Shown: piece by piece, positions 12,095 to 23,513 of the stretch | Numbering within the stretch: position 1 is the first letter of the stretch | Layout: every line of letters starts with the position of its first letter | Assembly (NCBI GenBank): GCA_023525975.1 | Contig: CM042044.1 | Span: 9,720,501 to 9,784,500 of the forward strand | Reading direction: 5' to 3' | DNA length: 64,000 bases | Origin: Smallanthus sonchifolius | Taxonomy: Eukaryota > Streptophyta > Magnoliopsida > Asterales > Asteraceae | Made by a program: the position numbers and the translations under genes | Notes under the pieces: generated by a model | What the model was told of the DNA's origin: nothing | Databases searched by the model: none | The model's input: the letters and a program-made list of their open reading frames with translations, nothing else

Positions 12095-12605
12095 TAGGGC
12101 TGGCAATTTTTGATACGGGCATGTTAACACGACACAACACGACACGTAATTAACATGTCCCGTGTTTGACATTAACATGTTTCGTGTCTTAAACAAGTCG
12201 ACACGTTAGGGACATGTTAAATTCGTGTCTTAACAGGTTAAGGACATGTTAACCTGTTATGACTCGTTAGGGACATGTTAACTCTTAACATACTATTTGC
12301 ATCTAGATTCTAGGCCGATTCCATTAATTAATTTCGGTTTTATGGGTCTTTGTTTAAAAAGGTTTTGGATTTAGTATGTTAATGCATGTTATGATTGGAC
12401 TTTTTAAAATTTTATTAATTTTTTGCATTTTTTTCTTTTATTACATATGTTATATTTAAACAGGTTTGTAAACAGGTCCCTTAACGAAACAGTTCGTGTT
12501 TGGAAAAAATGACACGATTAGTTATCGTATCGTGTTCGTGTTGAGCACAACAAGTCATCGTGTCTTATCGTGTCGTGTCGTGTCTGACATGTTATGTCAG
12601 CCCTA
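12095..12605. mobile_element. Non-autonomous hAT element
   Basis: It starts TAGGGCTGGCA and ends TGTCAGCCCTA, an inverted pair. Flanking octamers ATCGTGCT (12087-12094) and ATCATGTT (12606-12613) match at six of eight positions, both differences being transitions, as expected for an old duplication. The interior is rich in ACACGACACG and GTGTCGTGTC words. Confidence 0.7.
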
Positions 12606-12657
12606 ATCATGTTGAGTGAAATTGCTAGTTAATAACATTTATCCAAATATATCTATA

Positions 12658-13032
12658 TCTATACATACTAATAAATAAAGGTTTTGAGAGAGACACTTGT
12701 CACTTCCTCATGCCTTCTCATATTAGTTTTCCCGCCTCTCTTTCCTAATAAATACACATGTATCTTATTAAATAATATGATATTATAAATATATTATTAA
12801 AGAAAAATACTAATTATATTAAATAAGAATATATATATATATATATATATATATAATAGGAAATCAAAATATAACTAATTAAAGAAAAATACTAATTTGT
12901 TATATAGACACATTCCACTTGATATATCTCGAGACGATCATAATAGTCTGACAAGTTAGGACGTATTTACAAATTTATAAGTTATGTCGTTTTCAATATA
13001 CAACTCATGTAATACATGGATTCTAACCTAGT
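12658..13032 (+). mobile_element. Short non-autonomous Helitron
   Basis: It begins A|TCTATACATACTAATAAA and ends with the hairpin CATGTAATACATG, followed by ATTCTAACCTAGT. A TC start, subterminal hairpin and CTAGT end are the Helitron signature. The base after the end is G rather than the usual T, so the 3' flank may be mutated. Confidence 0.6.
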
Positions 13033-13153
13033 GTTTTATATATTTATATATAAAGTTTAACAAGTAGATCCCATATAGTTTACTAGATTATAAATACCCT
13101 TTTTTGGTTTAAAAACATGGGGGTCTTCTACGGGGCCATCATTGGCTACAACC

Positions 13154-13170
13154 GGGGGGGGGGGGGGGGG
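13154..13170. repeat. G17 homopolymer
   Basis: Seventeen consecutive G residues follow 'acaacc'. The exact length of such a run is often uncertain in assemblies. Confidence 0.9.
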
Positions 13171-13392
13171 TCAGTGGATGAGCCTTGACTGGGTCCAAGG
13201 AGAAACGCCCCTAGTGAGGGTCACACTACTCATCGATAGAAAATAAGTAGGAAGTTGTTTCGAATTTGCATGATCAGTAAAAATGGCTAGGAAAATTATA
13301 GCAATTAAGTAGCGGGTCAGTAACAACAAATCTTTGCTAGTAACCATAAGCATCAATGGCAACTTAATACTTCGATAAAAACAAGTATGATT

Positions 13393-14457
13393 GATACTAA
13401 CTTTTTTACTATTGATTGTTAGAAATAACTTCGTTACTACTGATGATCGGTAGTAACAATATTACTATTAATGAGCAGCCGTAACTTTGTTACCACTGAT
13501 AGTTTGATGTTTATAACTCTATTACTACAGATAGTTTGATGATAGTAACAAAATTAATATTGATAGTGTTTTCTACTAAAGTTTCTACTGATATAACTGT
13601 TGTGTAACTGCAGTGATTATAAGCGAATAAAGTTGTTAACCATCATACCCTTTCATTAAGAGTTACAACGATTCCTTGTGACAGTTCAACCCATATATAA
13701 AGGATTTCTTTAGTCAATTTTCAACAACGAATTACCAATTCTTTTTTCACATAAATTATATTCTCATTTTTTTGAATTAACATTTTGTCTTATTCGATTG
13801 AAGATTTTGTATATTGATGAAATACTTTAATCTGAAAGTGTACTTATACACGATTCAGAAAGCTATTAAGACAATCACGAAACTAAGAAAACCTACATTT
13901 CCTATTGAAGTTGTTTCAAAATATAACTATTTTTTATTAATCTTTTACTTAGAATTAAACTATTTTATTATGGAAATTGATACTAATTTTTTTACTATTG
14001 AATATTGATTGTCATGTCGTAACTTGTTACCACCGATGGTTGATGACCAATAGTAACTATGTTAAACTGATAGTTTCATGATCAATATTGACTATGTTAC
14101 TACTGATACTGTTTTCTACTAAAGTTGTTATTGATATAATTGTTGTACGTGTAACTGCATCGATTACAAGCAATTATAACCGTCATACATGTTTATGAAA
14201 AGTTGTATCTATTCATCGTGACTGTCTAACCCCTATATAAGGGATCCATTTAGTCTACTTTCAACAGCAAATTACAACTTCAATTTTCACACAAATTTCA
14301 TTCTCGTTCTTTTGAATTAACTTTTTGTCTTATTCGATTGAAGATTTTATATACGTAAAAAATACTTTAATCTATATTTCCTATTGAAGTTGTTTCAAAA
14401 TTAAACTATTTTTTTTATTAATATTTTCACTTAGAATTTAGTATTTTGTTACGGAAA
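13393..14457 (+). repeat. Tandem duplication, about 586-bp unit
   Basis: Copy 1 (13393-13978) and copy 2 (13979-14457, with an internal deletion) share the order of all recognisable blocks. These include a CCATATATAAAGG or CCTATATAAGGG box and the downstream TCTTATTCGATTGAAGATTTT. The TATA-like box suggests duplicated promoter or LTR sequence, but no gene follows either copy. Confidence 0.7.
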
Positions 14458-14795
14458 ACTCAACTTTTTAGTTTCAAATCGTCTAGTAAATAAGCTTTTT
14501 TTTTATTTTTAATAAAAAGATCCATTTGGTTTAATCTTTTGTTACAAAAATAAGATATTCATATCTTTAGTTATGAATAAATGATATTTATTAAGCCATG
14601 TGCTAGCTAGTAAGATGTTGAGACTCAACTTTTTAGTTTCAAATCGTCTAGTAAATAAGTTTTGTTTTGTTTTGTTTTTTTTTTAATAAAAAGATCCATT
14701 TGCTTTAATTTTTTGTTACAAAAATAAGATATTCAGATCTTTAGTTATGAATAAATGATATTTATTAAGCCATGTGCTAGCTAGTAAGATGTTGA
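14458..14795 (+). repeat. Tandem duplication, 165-bp unit
   Basis: The words ACTCAACTTTTTAGTTTC and AAGCCATGTGCTAGCTAGTA recur at a spacing of about 165 bp (starts 14458 and 14623). The copies differ mainly in T-run length. Confidence 0.85.
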
Positions 14796-15199
14796 AGTTA
14801 GTAGCTACAGTAGTAAATTGACTATTATGGTCTATCATTTATGGCTTATGATATAGGATGTGTATTTGTAAATAGCTATATAGTGGCCTAATTTGTGCAA
14901 GTCCACAGAAGTTTAGCATAGAGAAATATTAGTCGAACATAGGATTTTAAGCATGAATGATTAGGGTGAGGTGTATTCGGTAACATCTTTAACACACTCT
15001 CTTTTATATTAGCGTCATATTATTTTATCCTAAATTATTGAGATGATCATTTTTCTCACATCTCACACCCCTAAACTTTTGTTTCAAATGAAAAATGAAA
15101 AATAAATGTAAGCTAATAAGAATTAAATTTCATTAATAAAAACTTACAAACCAAAAAGAAAATTACATTCCCTTAACTAGAAAAACATAAATAAAATAA

Positions 15200-15735
15200 G
15201 GATTATTGGATTTTAATAATCCCACCTTTTACCAATTGGCCGATAATAATCCCAACTGAGAATATTCTTACCACTGGTCCCTACTTTCAAACTATTTTTT
15301 TACATTGGACCCCCCGTTAAAAAAACTTAACGCCGTTAGAGTTTATATGACGTGGACATCTGCAAACCGCCGGAAAGTCGAGCCAAGCTAGCAGTGGTCT
15401 CGTGGTGGCTTTTGAAATTGGCTCTGGTGGTGTTTAACTGGTCTCGTGGGTCCGGAAAGTCCAAACAGAGAAAACGGTGGTGTTTAACGAGACCAGTTAA
15501 ACACCACCAAAGCCAATTTCAAAAGCCAACACGAGACCATTGCTAGCTTGGCTCGACTTTCCGGCGGTTTGCAGATGTCCATGTCATATAAACTCTAACG
15601 GCGTTAAGTTTTTTTAACGAGGAGTCCAATGTAAAAAAAATAGTTTGAAAGTAGGGACCGGTGGTAAGAATATTCTCAGTTGGGATTATTATCGACCAAT
15701 TGGTAAAAGGTGGGATTATTAAAATACAATAATCC
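15200..15735. mobile_element. Fold-back Mutator-like element, copy 1
   Basis: Almost the whole 536 bp is two inverted arms meeting near 15470-15480. The ends are GGATTATTGGATTTTAATAA on the left and GGATTATTGTATTTTAATAA for the right end read inward. A perfect 9-bp repeat, ATAAAATAA, flanks it (15191-15199 and 15736-15744). Long terminal inverted repeats with 9-bp duplications fit Mutator-like elements. Short open frames inside are by-products of the inverted repeat. Confidence 0.88.
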
Positions 15736-15744
15736 ATAAAATAA

Positions 15745-16573
15745 AAACAAGTTACATTTTAATCCCCCTAAAGTTTTGTTATTTATTCCTGTAAGACCTT
15801 GAGGCTGATTGCTCCAAAATTCTTTAAGTATAAATGTCGCGAACAATTCAACTTCTGCTACTGATGGAATACCCCTCCCTTTGCTGATAGAACAAAACTA
15901 CCTCTGATAACCATTTTATTGCGGATAGACAAAGACTACTACTGATGAACATTTTTACTGTGGATAGACCAAGTTCTGCTACTGATGAGCATTTGCAACT
16001 GATGAGCCTTCTGTCACTGACAAGTACGATCCATTGAAGTCTTGTAGTTTGTGTAAAAGTTAGTGCACACACCAATTCCTCTAAAGGCTCAGCTCATCAG
16101 TAAATCCTCATATGCTTACAGAAGATCTGCATCTTTTGTATTTGTATCTGTCTTATTATTCGTAACCAATAGTAGTATAGTTTCATGCAAAATAATTAGA
16201 TCAACGGTGTGTGATGAATCTAATCCTTAGGATCAAAGGTTTGTATTGATTCTAAGGAAACCTTAGCTCTATATATGTATTAGGTTTTCTCTTTTATATA
16301 CAATAGAGCTTGAAATGGATGAAGGAATGTCTATTAAGTAGTCTCTTCTTATGAAGATTAAACACTTACTACATCAACTTGAAAACCTAGATTATCCCGT
16401 GAGTAATGAAATGTCTAAGTATATGACAAAAAAATGAATTATTTCATGAATTCGAGGGGTTTATCAGATGGGAACATTCATGATAAGCAACTATAAAGGC
16501 AAAGAAAAGTTTAGATCGTCCAAGACATTGTCCAAACCCCAAGCAAAGGAAAAGAGAACCAAGAATAACATTT
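15745..16573. other. Repeat-like spacer, possible LTR remnant
   Basis: From 15850 to 16100 the word CTACTGATGA and variants recur about six times. At 16250-16310 there is a TATA box (CTCTATATATG) followed by TTTTATATACAATAGAGC, as in a retrotransposon LTR. No partner repeat or boundary was found. Confidence 0.35.
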
Positions 16574-16581
16574 GTACCCAT

Positions 16582-17096
16582 CAGGGCTATTCCTTGGGAT
16601 TTAAGTGTCCCGGCCGAGTCGAAAAAAAGGGTCTCTACGAACAAAATATATATACTATTTTTTTTAAATATTATTGCTTCTTCTGTTATTCAATTCGTCA
16701 TTTTTTTAAACAGTCGATGGTTTCTAAATTCTTTATAAAGATTATGGGCTCAATCATTACATGTTTACATTATAAAGATTAAATGGATTACTGGATTAGA
16801 GCCCAATCAATCAACCATTACATATTTACATTATGAACACTAAACGGATTAGGGCGCAACCATTACATTATAAAGATTAAAGAGACCCAACCATTAAAAA
16901 ATTAAAGAGGGCCCAACCAGACAACCATTATAAAAAAGACCAATATGTTTTTAGGTTTTTATGAAAAAGGTCCCAATATATAAAACCGGTATATAAAATT
17001 TTATGAAAAAAAATATATACACATATATAAAATTTTAGGCCCCCTAAAAAAGGCCCTAGCCGGAGGTTCGGCTCGACCTACCCAGGGCCGGCCCTG
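16582..17096. mobile_element. Non-autonomous hAT element
   Basis: It runs from CAGGGCTATTCC to GGCCGGCCCTG, with the perfect 8-bp repeat GTACCCAT on both sides (16574-16581 and 17097-17104). Length is 515 bp and there is no coding frame. It interrupts a low-copy-looking stretch (about 16450-16581 and 17097-17180) that I could not identify. Confidence 0.88.
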
Positions 17097-17104
17097 GTAC
17101 CCAT

Positions 17105-17622
17105 TCCGGTGAAGTTGGTCATTGGAGACGAACTTGCCCATCTTATTTGGAGAGCTACAATAGAAGAAAAAAGTTGCTTTGATCAACACTTACGTATCTA
17201 TATGATAGAACTATTTACTATTCTTATTTTATAAGCATATGATACTTATTGTATTAATTGACATCTATTGGAATGTGCATAAACCGAGAAATACTAAGAA
17301 ACTAACATCAAGTATTGGATTTTTATATCTAGATCGGAAGCAAAGAGTTGTTGTCTAGCTAAAATGTGTTTTATTGTCCAACCACTAGTAACTTTACATG
17401 AAAAAAGTTGTTTGTTGCACTATTTCAGAATCTAATTGTGTGAACTAGTTATTTATTTCAATATGGATGTCTATTTTGAGGGTTACATCTTTAATGAAAT
17501 TCGTATGTCCGTTGTTTAAACAATGTTAGTTCTTTAGATATCAAACGTTCTAAGTATGGGCATGGCAAAGAATAATCTATACTATTGTTTTAGTGATTGA
17601 TAAAATGAAAAAAAAAATATTC
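17105..17622. other. Spacer, nothing identified
   Basis: AT-rich sequence without a supported gene or bounded repeat. Confidence 0.4.
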
Positions 17623-18040
17623 ACAGAATAGTAATCAAGTTTCTCATCTGTTCCATTGAAGTCACTCAAACTTTTTTTGTTTCATTTTAGTCACTCAAGT
17701 TTCTCATATGTTCTAGTTTAGTCCTCAAATTGTTTTTGTCTCATTTTAGTCACTCAAATTTCACATGTTGTTCTAATCTTGTGCAATTACGAGGTTAACA
17801 TGTTACTTTTTTGAATTTTGTTTTATGAATATGGTGGAAATGAAATCCAAAAAGTAACTAGTAACATGGTAATTTCACAAGATTAGAATAACATGTGAAA
17901 CTTAATTGACTAAAATGAGACACAAAAAAGTTTATGTGACTAAAATGAAACAGATGAGAAACTTGAGAAACTAAAATGAGACCAAAAAAAAGTTTGAGTG
18001 ACTAAAATGGAACAGATAAGAAAATTGATTACTGTTATGT
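17623..18040. repeat. Fold-back element, AGTAATCAAG family, copy 1
   Basis: The left arm AGTAATCAAGTTTCTCATCT pairs with the right arm read inward (AGTAATCAATTTTCTTATCT). Further inside, TTAGTCACTCAA and TTGAGTGACTAA words repeat on opposite strands. A related element lies at 51301-51800. Confidence 0.7.
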
Positions 18041-18799
18041 AAAGTTACCCCTTGTTAAATAAAAACTGAATCGCCAAACTCAAATTGGACCAAATTTGAA
18101 ATTGACTCATAGTCAATTGTACGTATGCATATCTTATTTGAGCCATAATATAACATGATCCATGACACGTCTTAACGTAAGAGGTCATACGATATGATAA
18201 AAAGAGTTTTACTTGTGTTGATTCATTTCAAATTACAGGAAAGTCATACTTCATTATCTAGACTAATATATAGTCATTAGAAAGGGTTCATACCTTTTTA
18301 CAAGGTGTGAATAAAATACTTGACGTTCAATGAATTTTTAAAGTGAGGTTCTCTTGTAATCCCGACGAATTAATGAATGAATTTTTATAAAAAAAATTAT
18401 AAACCTTTAAGGCAAAATCTCATGGTCATCTATATTTTGATTAACCATGCAAGATTGCAAGACAAGATTCTACTGAATACTATCTTAATATACATCAATC
18501 TAAAGGGAAAAAATGAGATATCTTTCAAAAAAAATAAGTGGTTATGAGATGATATTTTATTATATATATTAAAAAAAAAATAAAAAGATGACTAAATGAC
18601 CTAAAGTTTAATAGGCCATTGCCATCCAAGAACTTATCTTGGGTTGGTCAGTCCATTAAACAAGTTTTTAAGACTTTGGCCCATCAAATCATGAAAATCT
18701 AGTAATTGTGATGTTATGAAGTCAACTTCATTTAATAATGTCACATTCAACAAAACCATTGTAAAATTTGTGATTTGCGATCTTTTGGAAGTCAGAATT
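18041..18799. other. AT-rich spacer
   Basis: No feature could be supported. Confidence 0.4.
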
Positions 18800-19640
18800 T
18801 CAAGATTTAGATACCGTTAAAATTAGCTACTAATCCGGCGATCCTTCCGTATGGTACCACACTACAAGATGGAACCGATATCTTCCTAGAAAGGTTAATA
18901 TATTCTTTCATGAATAGTGTTTTTAAACCGCCTTCCTTTCGGCCAACTTGATTGATAAAGGTATTGATATTAATTCTTAATTGTGTCCTCCATGTGATAA
19001 AGAACTCGAAACGTTGAATCACTTATTGGCCGAGTGCGATATTGCTAAGGGCATGGGGTATTCTAAGTGAGTGAAGCTCAAGTGAGGACATTTTTTTGTC
19101 ATGTGGCCGTCACATCACCTGGGTAAATTGCTCATATCACTCCCACTTAGTATGTTGTATACTGTGAGTGAGAGTTGTATGAGTGATGTGATTGTAGTGT
19201 ATGTGTGTGAGAGAGAAAGAGAGAGATACCAATGTTTTATGGTGTGAGAGAGAGACATAACCATCTCATTCCCTCCCCCCTCCCCTCACGCCATCTAGGG
19301 GGCGGTGTTTCACTTGGGTCACGACCTCACGGGCTTCTTCACGCGGACCCTAAGAGAACATGGAGTGCGGTTTCTAAATGGATCGATTTGGATTTGCCTT
19401 TTTCACTAAAGCCAACAGATATTTTACATTGGTAAGATTCGACGGTGATTTCCATGCTTAAAAAAGAAGTCATAGATTCTATCATAAAACGATATGGTGG
19501 ATGCTTTGTAGAATCCGGAACGACACTATTTTCGATAGAGGCAATCACAAGATGGATCTTATTTTTAACTCTATAGTTCATTATTCGTTTTTTGTGATAT
19601 GTTAATAGGAATAGATTTGCTCTCTAACAAGACCGTCTCT
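18800..19640 (+). pseudogene. LINE (non-LTR retrotransposon) 3' fragment
   Basis: Degenerate plus-strand coding sequence of the zinc-finger-like C-terminal region of plant L1-type reverse transcriptase (zf-RVT). A CxxC segment (LCPPCDKELETLNHL) is followed by the typical His/Cys spacing (NHLLAECDIA). The frame is broken by stops and by a 302-bp Harbinger insertion at 19049-19350. After the insertion it resumes with WSAVSKWIDLDLPFS. No poly(A) end or target duplication was found. Confidence 0.65.
19049..19350. mobile_element. PIF/Harbinger-like mini-element inside a LINE
   Basis: The element starts GGGCATGGGGTATTC and ends CACGCGGACCC, with TAA duplicated on each side (19046-19048 and 19351-19353). 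LINE coding sequence continues in the same sense on both sides, which supports these borders. Confidence 0.75.
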
Positions 19641-19792
19641 GAAATATCAGGTATCCTATATGACTTAAAAAATTGACCCCTGATTAAAAATCTAAAATAT
19701 AAAGAAAAACAAATTTAAAATATAAAGAAAAAATTGACCCTTCAACTTACATTAAATAAAGAAAAACAAATTTAAATATAATAAAATCTACA

Positions 19793-20178
19793 TCTATACT
19801 CTATAATAAATAAAGGTTTTTGTGAGACAACTTTTCCCGCCTCTCTCTTCTATTAATTGCATAATTTTTTTTAATTGTTATTTAATATTTTTTTATTTTT
19901 CGTCTCTCTATCTCTCCTATTAAATAATAATGATTTCTATAATTTTTTTTATAAAACATTTTTTATTTAAAAAAATATAGGTTTGTTCACAAAACATTTT
20001 TAGAAATTGAACATTTTTTTTCATTTTTTATAAAACATTTTTAAAAAGTAACTACATGACGTTTCTAAAATTTATATTAAAAACTATTTAATATGCTATA
20101 AATATGTAATATGTAAATATTTATTATTAAGTATATAATATTGTATTATTTATTTCATTTATTCAAAATTTAAACTAG
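19793..20178 (+). mobile_element. Helitron-like element, 3' truncated
   Basis: It begins A|TCTATACTCTATAATAAATA and runs through sequence that matches, in reverse complement, 11440-11800. The right end lacks the hairpin and CTAGT terminus and stops near 'aaactaggg', so it is truncated or mutated. Confidence 0.5.
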
Positions 20179-20221
20179 GGCCCATCTTGATGATGCTTTA
20201 CCGCTTCTTTTTTTATTAATT

Positions 20222-20340
20222 AGTTTTTTTAAACGGAAAATCTTTTTAATCTTGTCATTAGTGGACCTGAACCCGTGACTTTCAAACCTTATGTGCTCAT
20301 AAAGGATTTTCCTCTGTCATTAGCCACCAATCCTAATAGC
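20222..20340 (-). mobile_element. Short tRNA-derived SINE, about 119 bp
   Basis: On the minus strand it has a tRNA-like head, a B-box (GGGTTCAGGTCC) and a CCGTTTAAAAAAA tail. The repeat TTTTTATTAATT flanks it (20210-20221 and 20341-20352). Length and tail match the SINE at 42678-42795. Confidence 0.7.
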
Positions 20341-20352
20341 TTTTTATTAATT

Positions 20353-22264
20353 TTTTTAGTCTATTTCTATTTCTAAAGGTGTTTTTTAATTACACTTACT
20401 ACTCGAAATATAGTATATGTAAATTGTAATTGCAACTGGGCCTAGAGGAGCTGTCAACAGAAAAATTAGTAATTGGGCCTGTTTAAAAAACTTTTGCAAC
20501 AGGTCTCTTTTAAAAATTTGCAACTTAATCTATCTATACACTTTGTGTTTAGAAATTTGGGCCCAGGAGCTTGGGCCATGTGCAGCGGCACCGGCCTTGC
20601 CCTCTAATGGTCTTGTAAGTAGTTTTTTTTTTTTTTCCGTGTAGCTTCTTGCTAGTCGGTTCTTTTTATATTAAGCTAGCATATTATACTAGCTATGTTT
20701 GTAATATGAATAATCTAAAAAATTTTGATCTTGTTTCATAGATCTTACTACGGAACAAGATGAATTACCCGTTATAAGAACAAAACCAGCCCTGAGAAGC
20801 TCGAAAATAAAAGAAATGATTCTTTCCCTTTCTTCTCCCCTCTTTTCTTCTCTTCAAATCTTCCCAGTTTGGAATGATGAAAATAAGTCTTCTTTTCCTT
20901 TCATTTCATTCCATTTCCCTCCTTAAAAAAAACTCTGAAACACTCGTTTTTTCTTTTCTTTTCTTGTCTCCTCTTAAAAAAAACTCTGGAACAAGCTTTC
21001 CCTTCCTTTCTTTTCACTCCTTAAATAAGACTCGGGAACACAGCAAAGTAAGTGCAAAAGCTAGACATCCAAATATGTCCAGCCTCTAAATAAAGAGATA
21101 AAAACTATAGGGTCAGCTCTTCTATATAGCCTGTAAAACAAGGGTTTTAAACTCCAAAACTGAAAATGACCCTGATTTTATAAAAAAGTAATTCATATTA
21201 GATAACTATTAAAAAATATAAATTTATTAACATATAAACATAAATATATAAGTGTTGGTTGCATAACAATGTGTTTTTTGGAACTCTTAACTTATCTCTT
21301 AAATGTTCTGGTGTAAATTTGAAGTATATCTTTAGAGCCTAAAAGTTAAAATCTATATCTAGTAAATACGTAACTGGTTACGTCACGTGTCATAATTTTA
21401 TGAGCTTAAAATTCTTTTTCTCGTTTGTGTTTTCTTCATTACTAACCATTTAATATTTCATTTATTAATTCCTAAATGTTTATTACTATTTAATATTTCT
21501 TTTATAATTCTTAAATCTTTAATACTAACTATTTGATATTTTATTTATCTAATCCGAATAAAACATGAGTTTCTAAACTAGTTACCTAATATAGTTACAA
21601 ATCTTGTTCACTGGTTCACCATGTTAGAAGTTTTAGAGAATAAAAAACAAAGTAATGAATAAAACCTAATTACAAATCATCTTCATAGGTGACATTATAC
21701 TACTACTTAATACCAAGTGTCGGTGGGAAATTCCACCGACAACTTTAATCCCTCTACTTTGTTAAATGACACAAATGGTCTCTCAACTTTGTAAAATGTC
21801 ACTTTTATCCCCTCAAGTTTTTAAAGTTTTAAGTTTACCCCTGTATTATATATAATCTTATTTTTCCTTAATAATTTTCGTTTGTTTGTTTAATTTTTTT
21901 TCTTAACGTCCCGGTATACATTTTGTTAAAAACAAAGTCGTATACAAATTAGATAACTTTTTGGGTATCGTGGGTTATATCAACTAACGGTGACGTGCTT
22001 GTACCATGAAGATTGAGACCTACAACGACTGAAAAACATCGATACCGTTATATAACTGTCTTTTATCTATATTTCGATCCCGACAATCGAGTCATCGTAA
22101 CTTCATATGTTTCTTTTATGGATTTGACCATGTTCCGTTTTATACTTACCCATGTTAATGTCACCACCCTAACCGTTTAAAGAGCCCGAGGCAAAAATTA
22201 TTTATTCATAGTTTTTTTTGCTTAGCCACGTTAATGTCACCGCCTCAATCATTTAAGGCCCTTT
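20353..22264. other. AT-rich spacer with short repeats
   Basis: At 20890-21030 a 60-bp-scale unit containing CTCCTTAAAAAAAACTCTG recurs three times imperfectly. At 21720-21840 there is a GTCGGTGGGAAATTCCACCGAC palindrome. A TCTATATCTAG near 21353 could be the 5' end of the Helitron that ends at 22297, but this is unproven. Confidence 0.4.
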
Positions 22265-22265
22265 T

Positions 22266-22297
22266 CCCGCTGCGAAGCACGGGTCAACATTTCTAGT
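22266..22297 (+). mobile_element. Helitron 3' end
   Basis: The hairpin CCCGCTGCGAAGCACGGG is followed by TCAACATTTCTAGT and then T. A GC hairpin about 10 bp before CTAGT|T is diagnostic of Helitron 3' ends. The body of the element lies to the left. Confidence 0.65.
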
Positions 22298-22564
22298 TCT
22301 TACTAATAGACTAAATTGTATTAAAAAAAACTTGATTATTTTTCAAATGCATATAATGATAACTATTCTTGTAATGGTTGCTTTCATATGAAAAAATAAA
22401 ATTAAAATTGATCAAGAAAATTACTTGACCACAATATCACACAATTTTCAAATGAAGTAGCTGAAAGCTTTGTTAGATGAAATAAATTGTACAGTTAACT
22501 TGGGTTTATCATTGTGCCCGAATAAAGATAGGGCCGCGAGGATGGTCTTCAAACAGTCGAGATG

Positions 22565-22722
22565 GAGCAAGGCGGGTGTACCGGGTGCTTGACTTACGCA
22601 GAGGTCGGAGAGGGACGGGATCGCTTCATGGTCTAATGTACGCAACTTTACCCTACGTTTTGTGCAGGAGGTTGTTTCCCACGGTTTGAACCCATGACCT
22701 CAAGGTCACAAAGCAGTAAGGC
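22565..22722 (-). mobile_element. Au-type SINE
   Basis: Minus-strand blocks match the widespread plant Au SINE: GACCTTGAGGTCATGGGTTC with a B-box, GAAACAACCTCCTGCA, AGGGTAAAGTTGCGTACATT and a terminal CACCCGGTACACCCG region. Boundaries are approximate. Confidence 0.7.
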
Positions 22723-22739
22723 CTGACTGTTAAAGAAAT

Positions 22740-23246
22740 AAGGTTTTCCGAAGCAAAAAAAAAACTCAAAATAGCAATACAATTATTCAAACTTTTAGTC
22801 TTAAGGTAGAATTTAGTTTGTAGTTATAAATCACTACAAATTTGGATTTGATAATAGGCTAGATTGAGTTTTTCATACCTCACCAGTTGTAACTGTTCAT
22901 ACAACATGTGGAACTCTTTTTAAGATTATGGTTCCTCTGTTTTCCAGGTTTTGTTCTTGAATGTTGAACTGTTTGTATTAATAGGTGTTTGATGTTACCC
23001 ATTTAGAGTTCAATAATTTCTTAGTAGCATATGGAGATATATACATACATGTATGTATATATACGGAGAGAAAGATTGCAGAACTGGAAAATGTGCAGAA
23101 AAATACAGTTACACTCTGTATTTATCTAAGGTTTTAGAATGAACAAGAGATTAAATTTTTTATCAAACAAAACTATAAAAACCGAACAAACCTATAAAAC
23201 AGCATATGACCTATGATTCTCCTTTGTTATCCGTATTGTGAATCTT
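22740..23246. other. 3' flank of the CLE45-like gene
   Basis: Likely contains the 3' UTR, since the gene runs leftwards. A TATATACATACATGTATG palindrome lies near 23038. No other feature was recognised. Confidence 0.4.
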
Positions 23247-23513
23247 TCATCTTGTATTATGAATAGGATCCGATCCTCTTCGAATTCTCCTTTTGTTTGA
23301 TTGATTTGGATCAAACATCATTGCAGGCGTTGGTGCTATATTCACAAGTTCTTCAACTTTTAGAACGCGCGAATGCCTTGAAAACAATGTTTCTTCTCCC
23401 CATCTCAAAGCATGATCAATGCTTCTAAGTGCTGCAACGGTCTTCGAATGTGAAGATAATAACAAGATACACACAAAGATCATCATCATCACTCTGTAAT
23501 TAGCAATCCCCAT
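23247..23513 (-). CDS. CLE45: CLE45-like signalling peptide precursor
   Basis: A single-exon gene for an 88-residue precursor. Residues 1-29 form a signal peptide with a hydrophobic core (MMMIFVCILLL), followed by a variable region and, near the C-terminus (75-86), the CLE dodecapeptide RRIRRGSDPIHN, then Thr-Arg. Arabidopsis CLE45 has RRVRRGSDPIHN, so only one conservative change separates them. CLE peptides are secreted, trimmed and read by leucine-rich-repeat receptor kinases. CLE45 acts through BAM3 and suppresses protophloem differentiation in roots; the same role here is inferred. The start is the only ATG giving a signal peptide. A TATA-like ATATAAGG lies about 58 bp upstream. GA microsatellites lie further upstream (about 23680). 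Usual CLE length is 80-120 residues, so it is complete. Confidence 0.92.
   Translation of the reverse strand: MGIANYRVMMMIFVCILLLSSHSKTVAALRSIDHALRWGEETLFSRHSRVLKVEELVNIAPTPAMMFDPNQSNKRRIRRGSDPIHNTR

Noticed and set aside
15352..15737. Open frames in the fold-back element
   Set aside because: By-products of a near-perfect inverted repeat; the same is seen on both strands.
16444..16644. Minus-strand frame interrupted by the hAT at 16582
   Set aside because: After removing the hAT element the frame can be extended, but the text matches no family I know and contains stops in the other exon-like part, so no gene is claimed.
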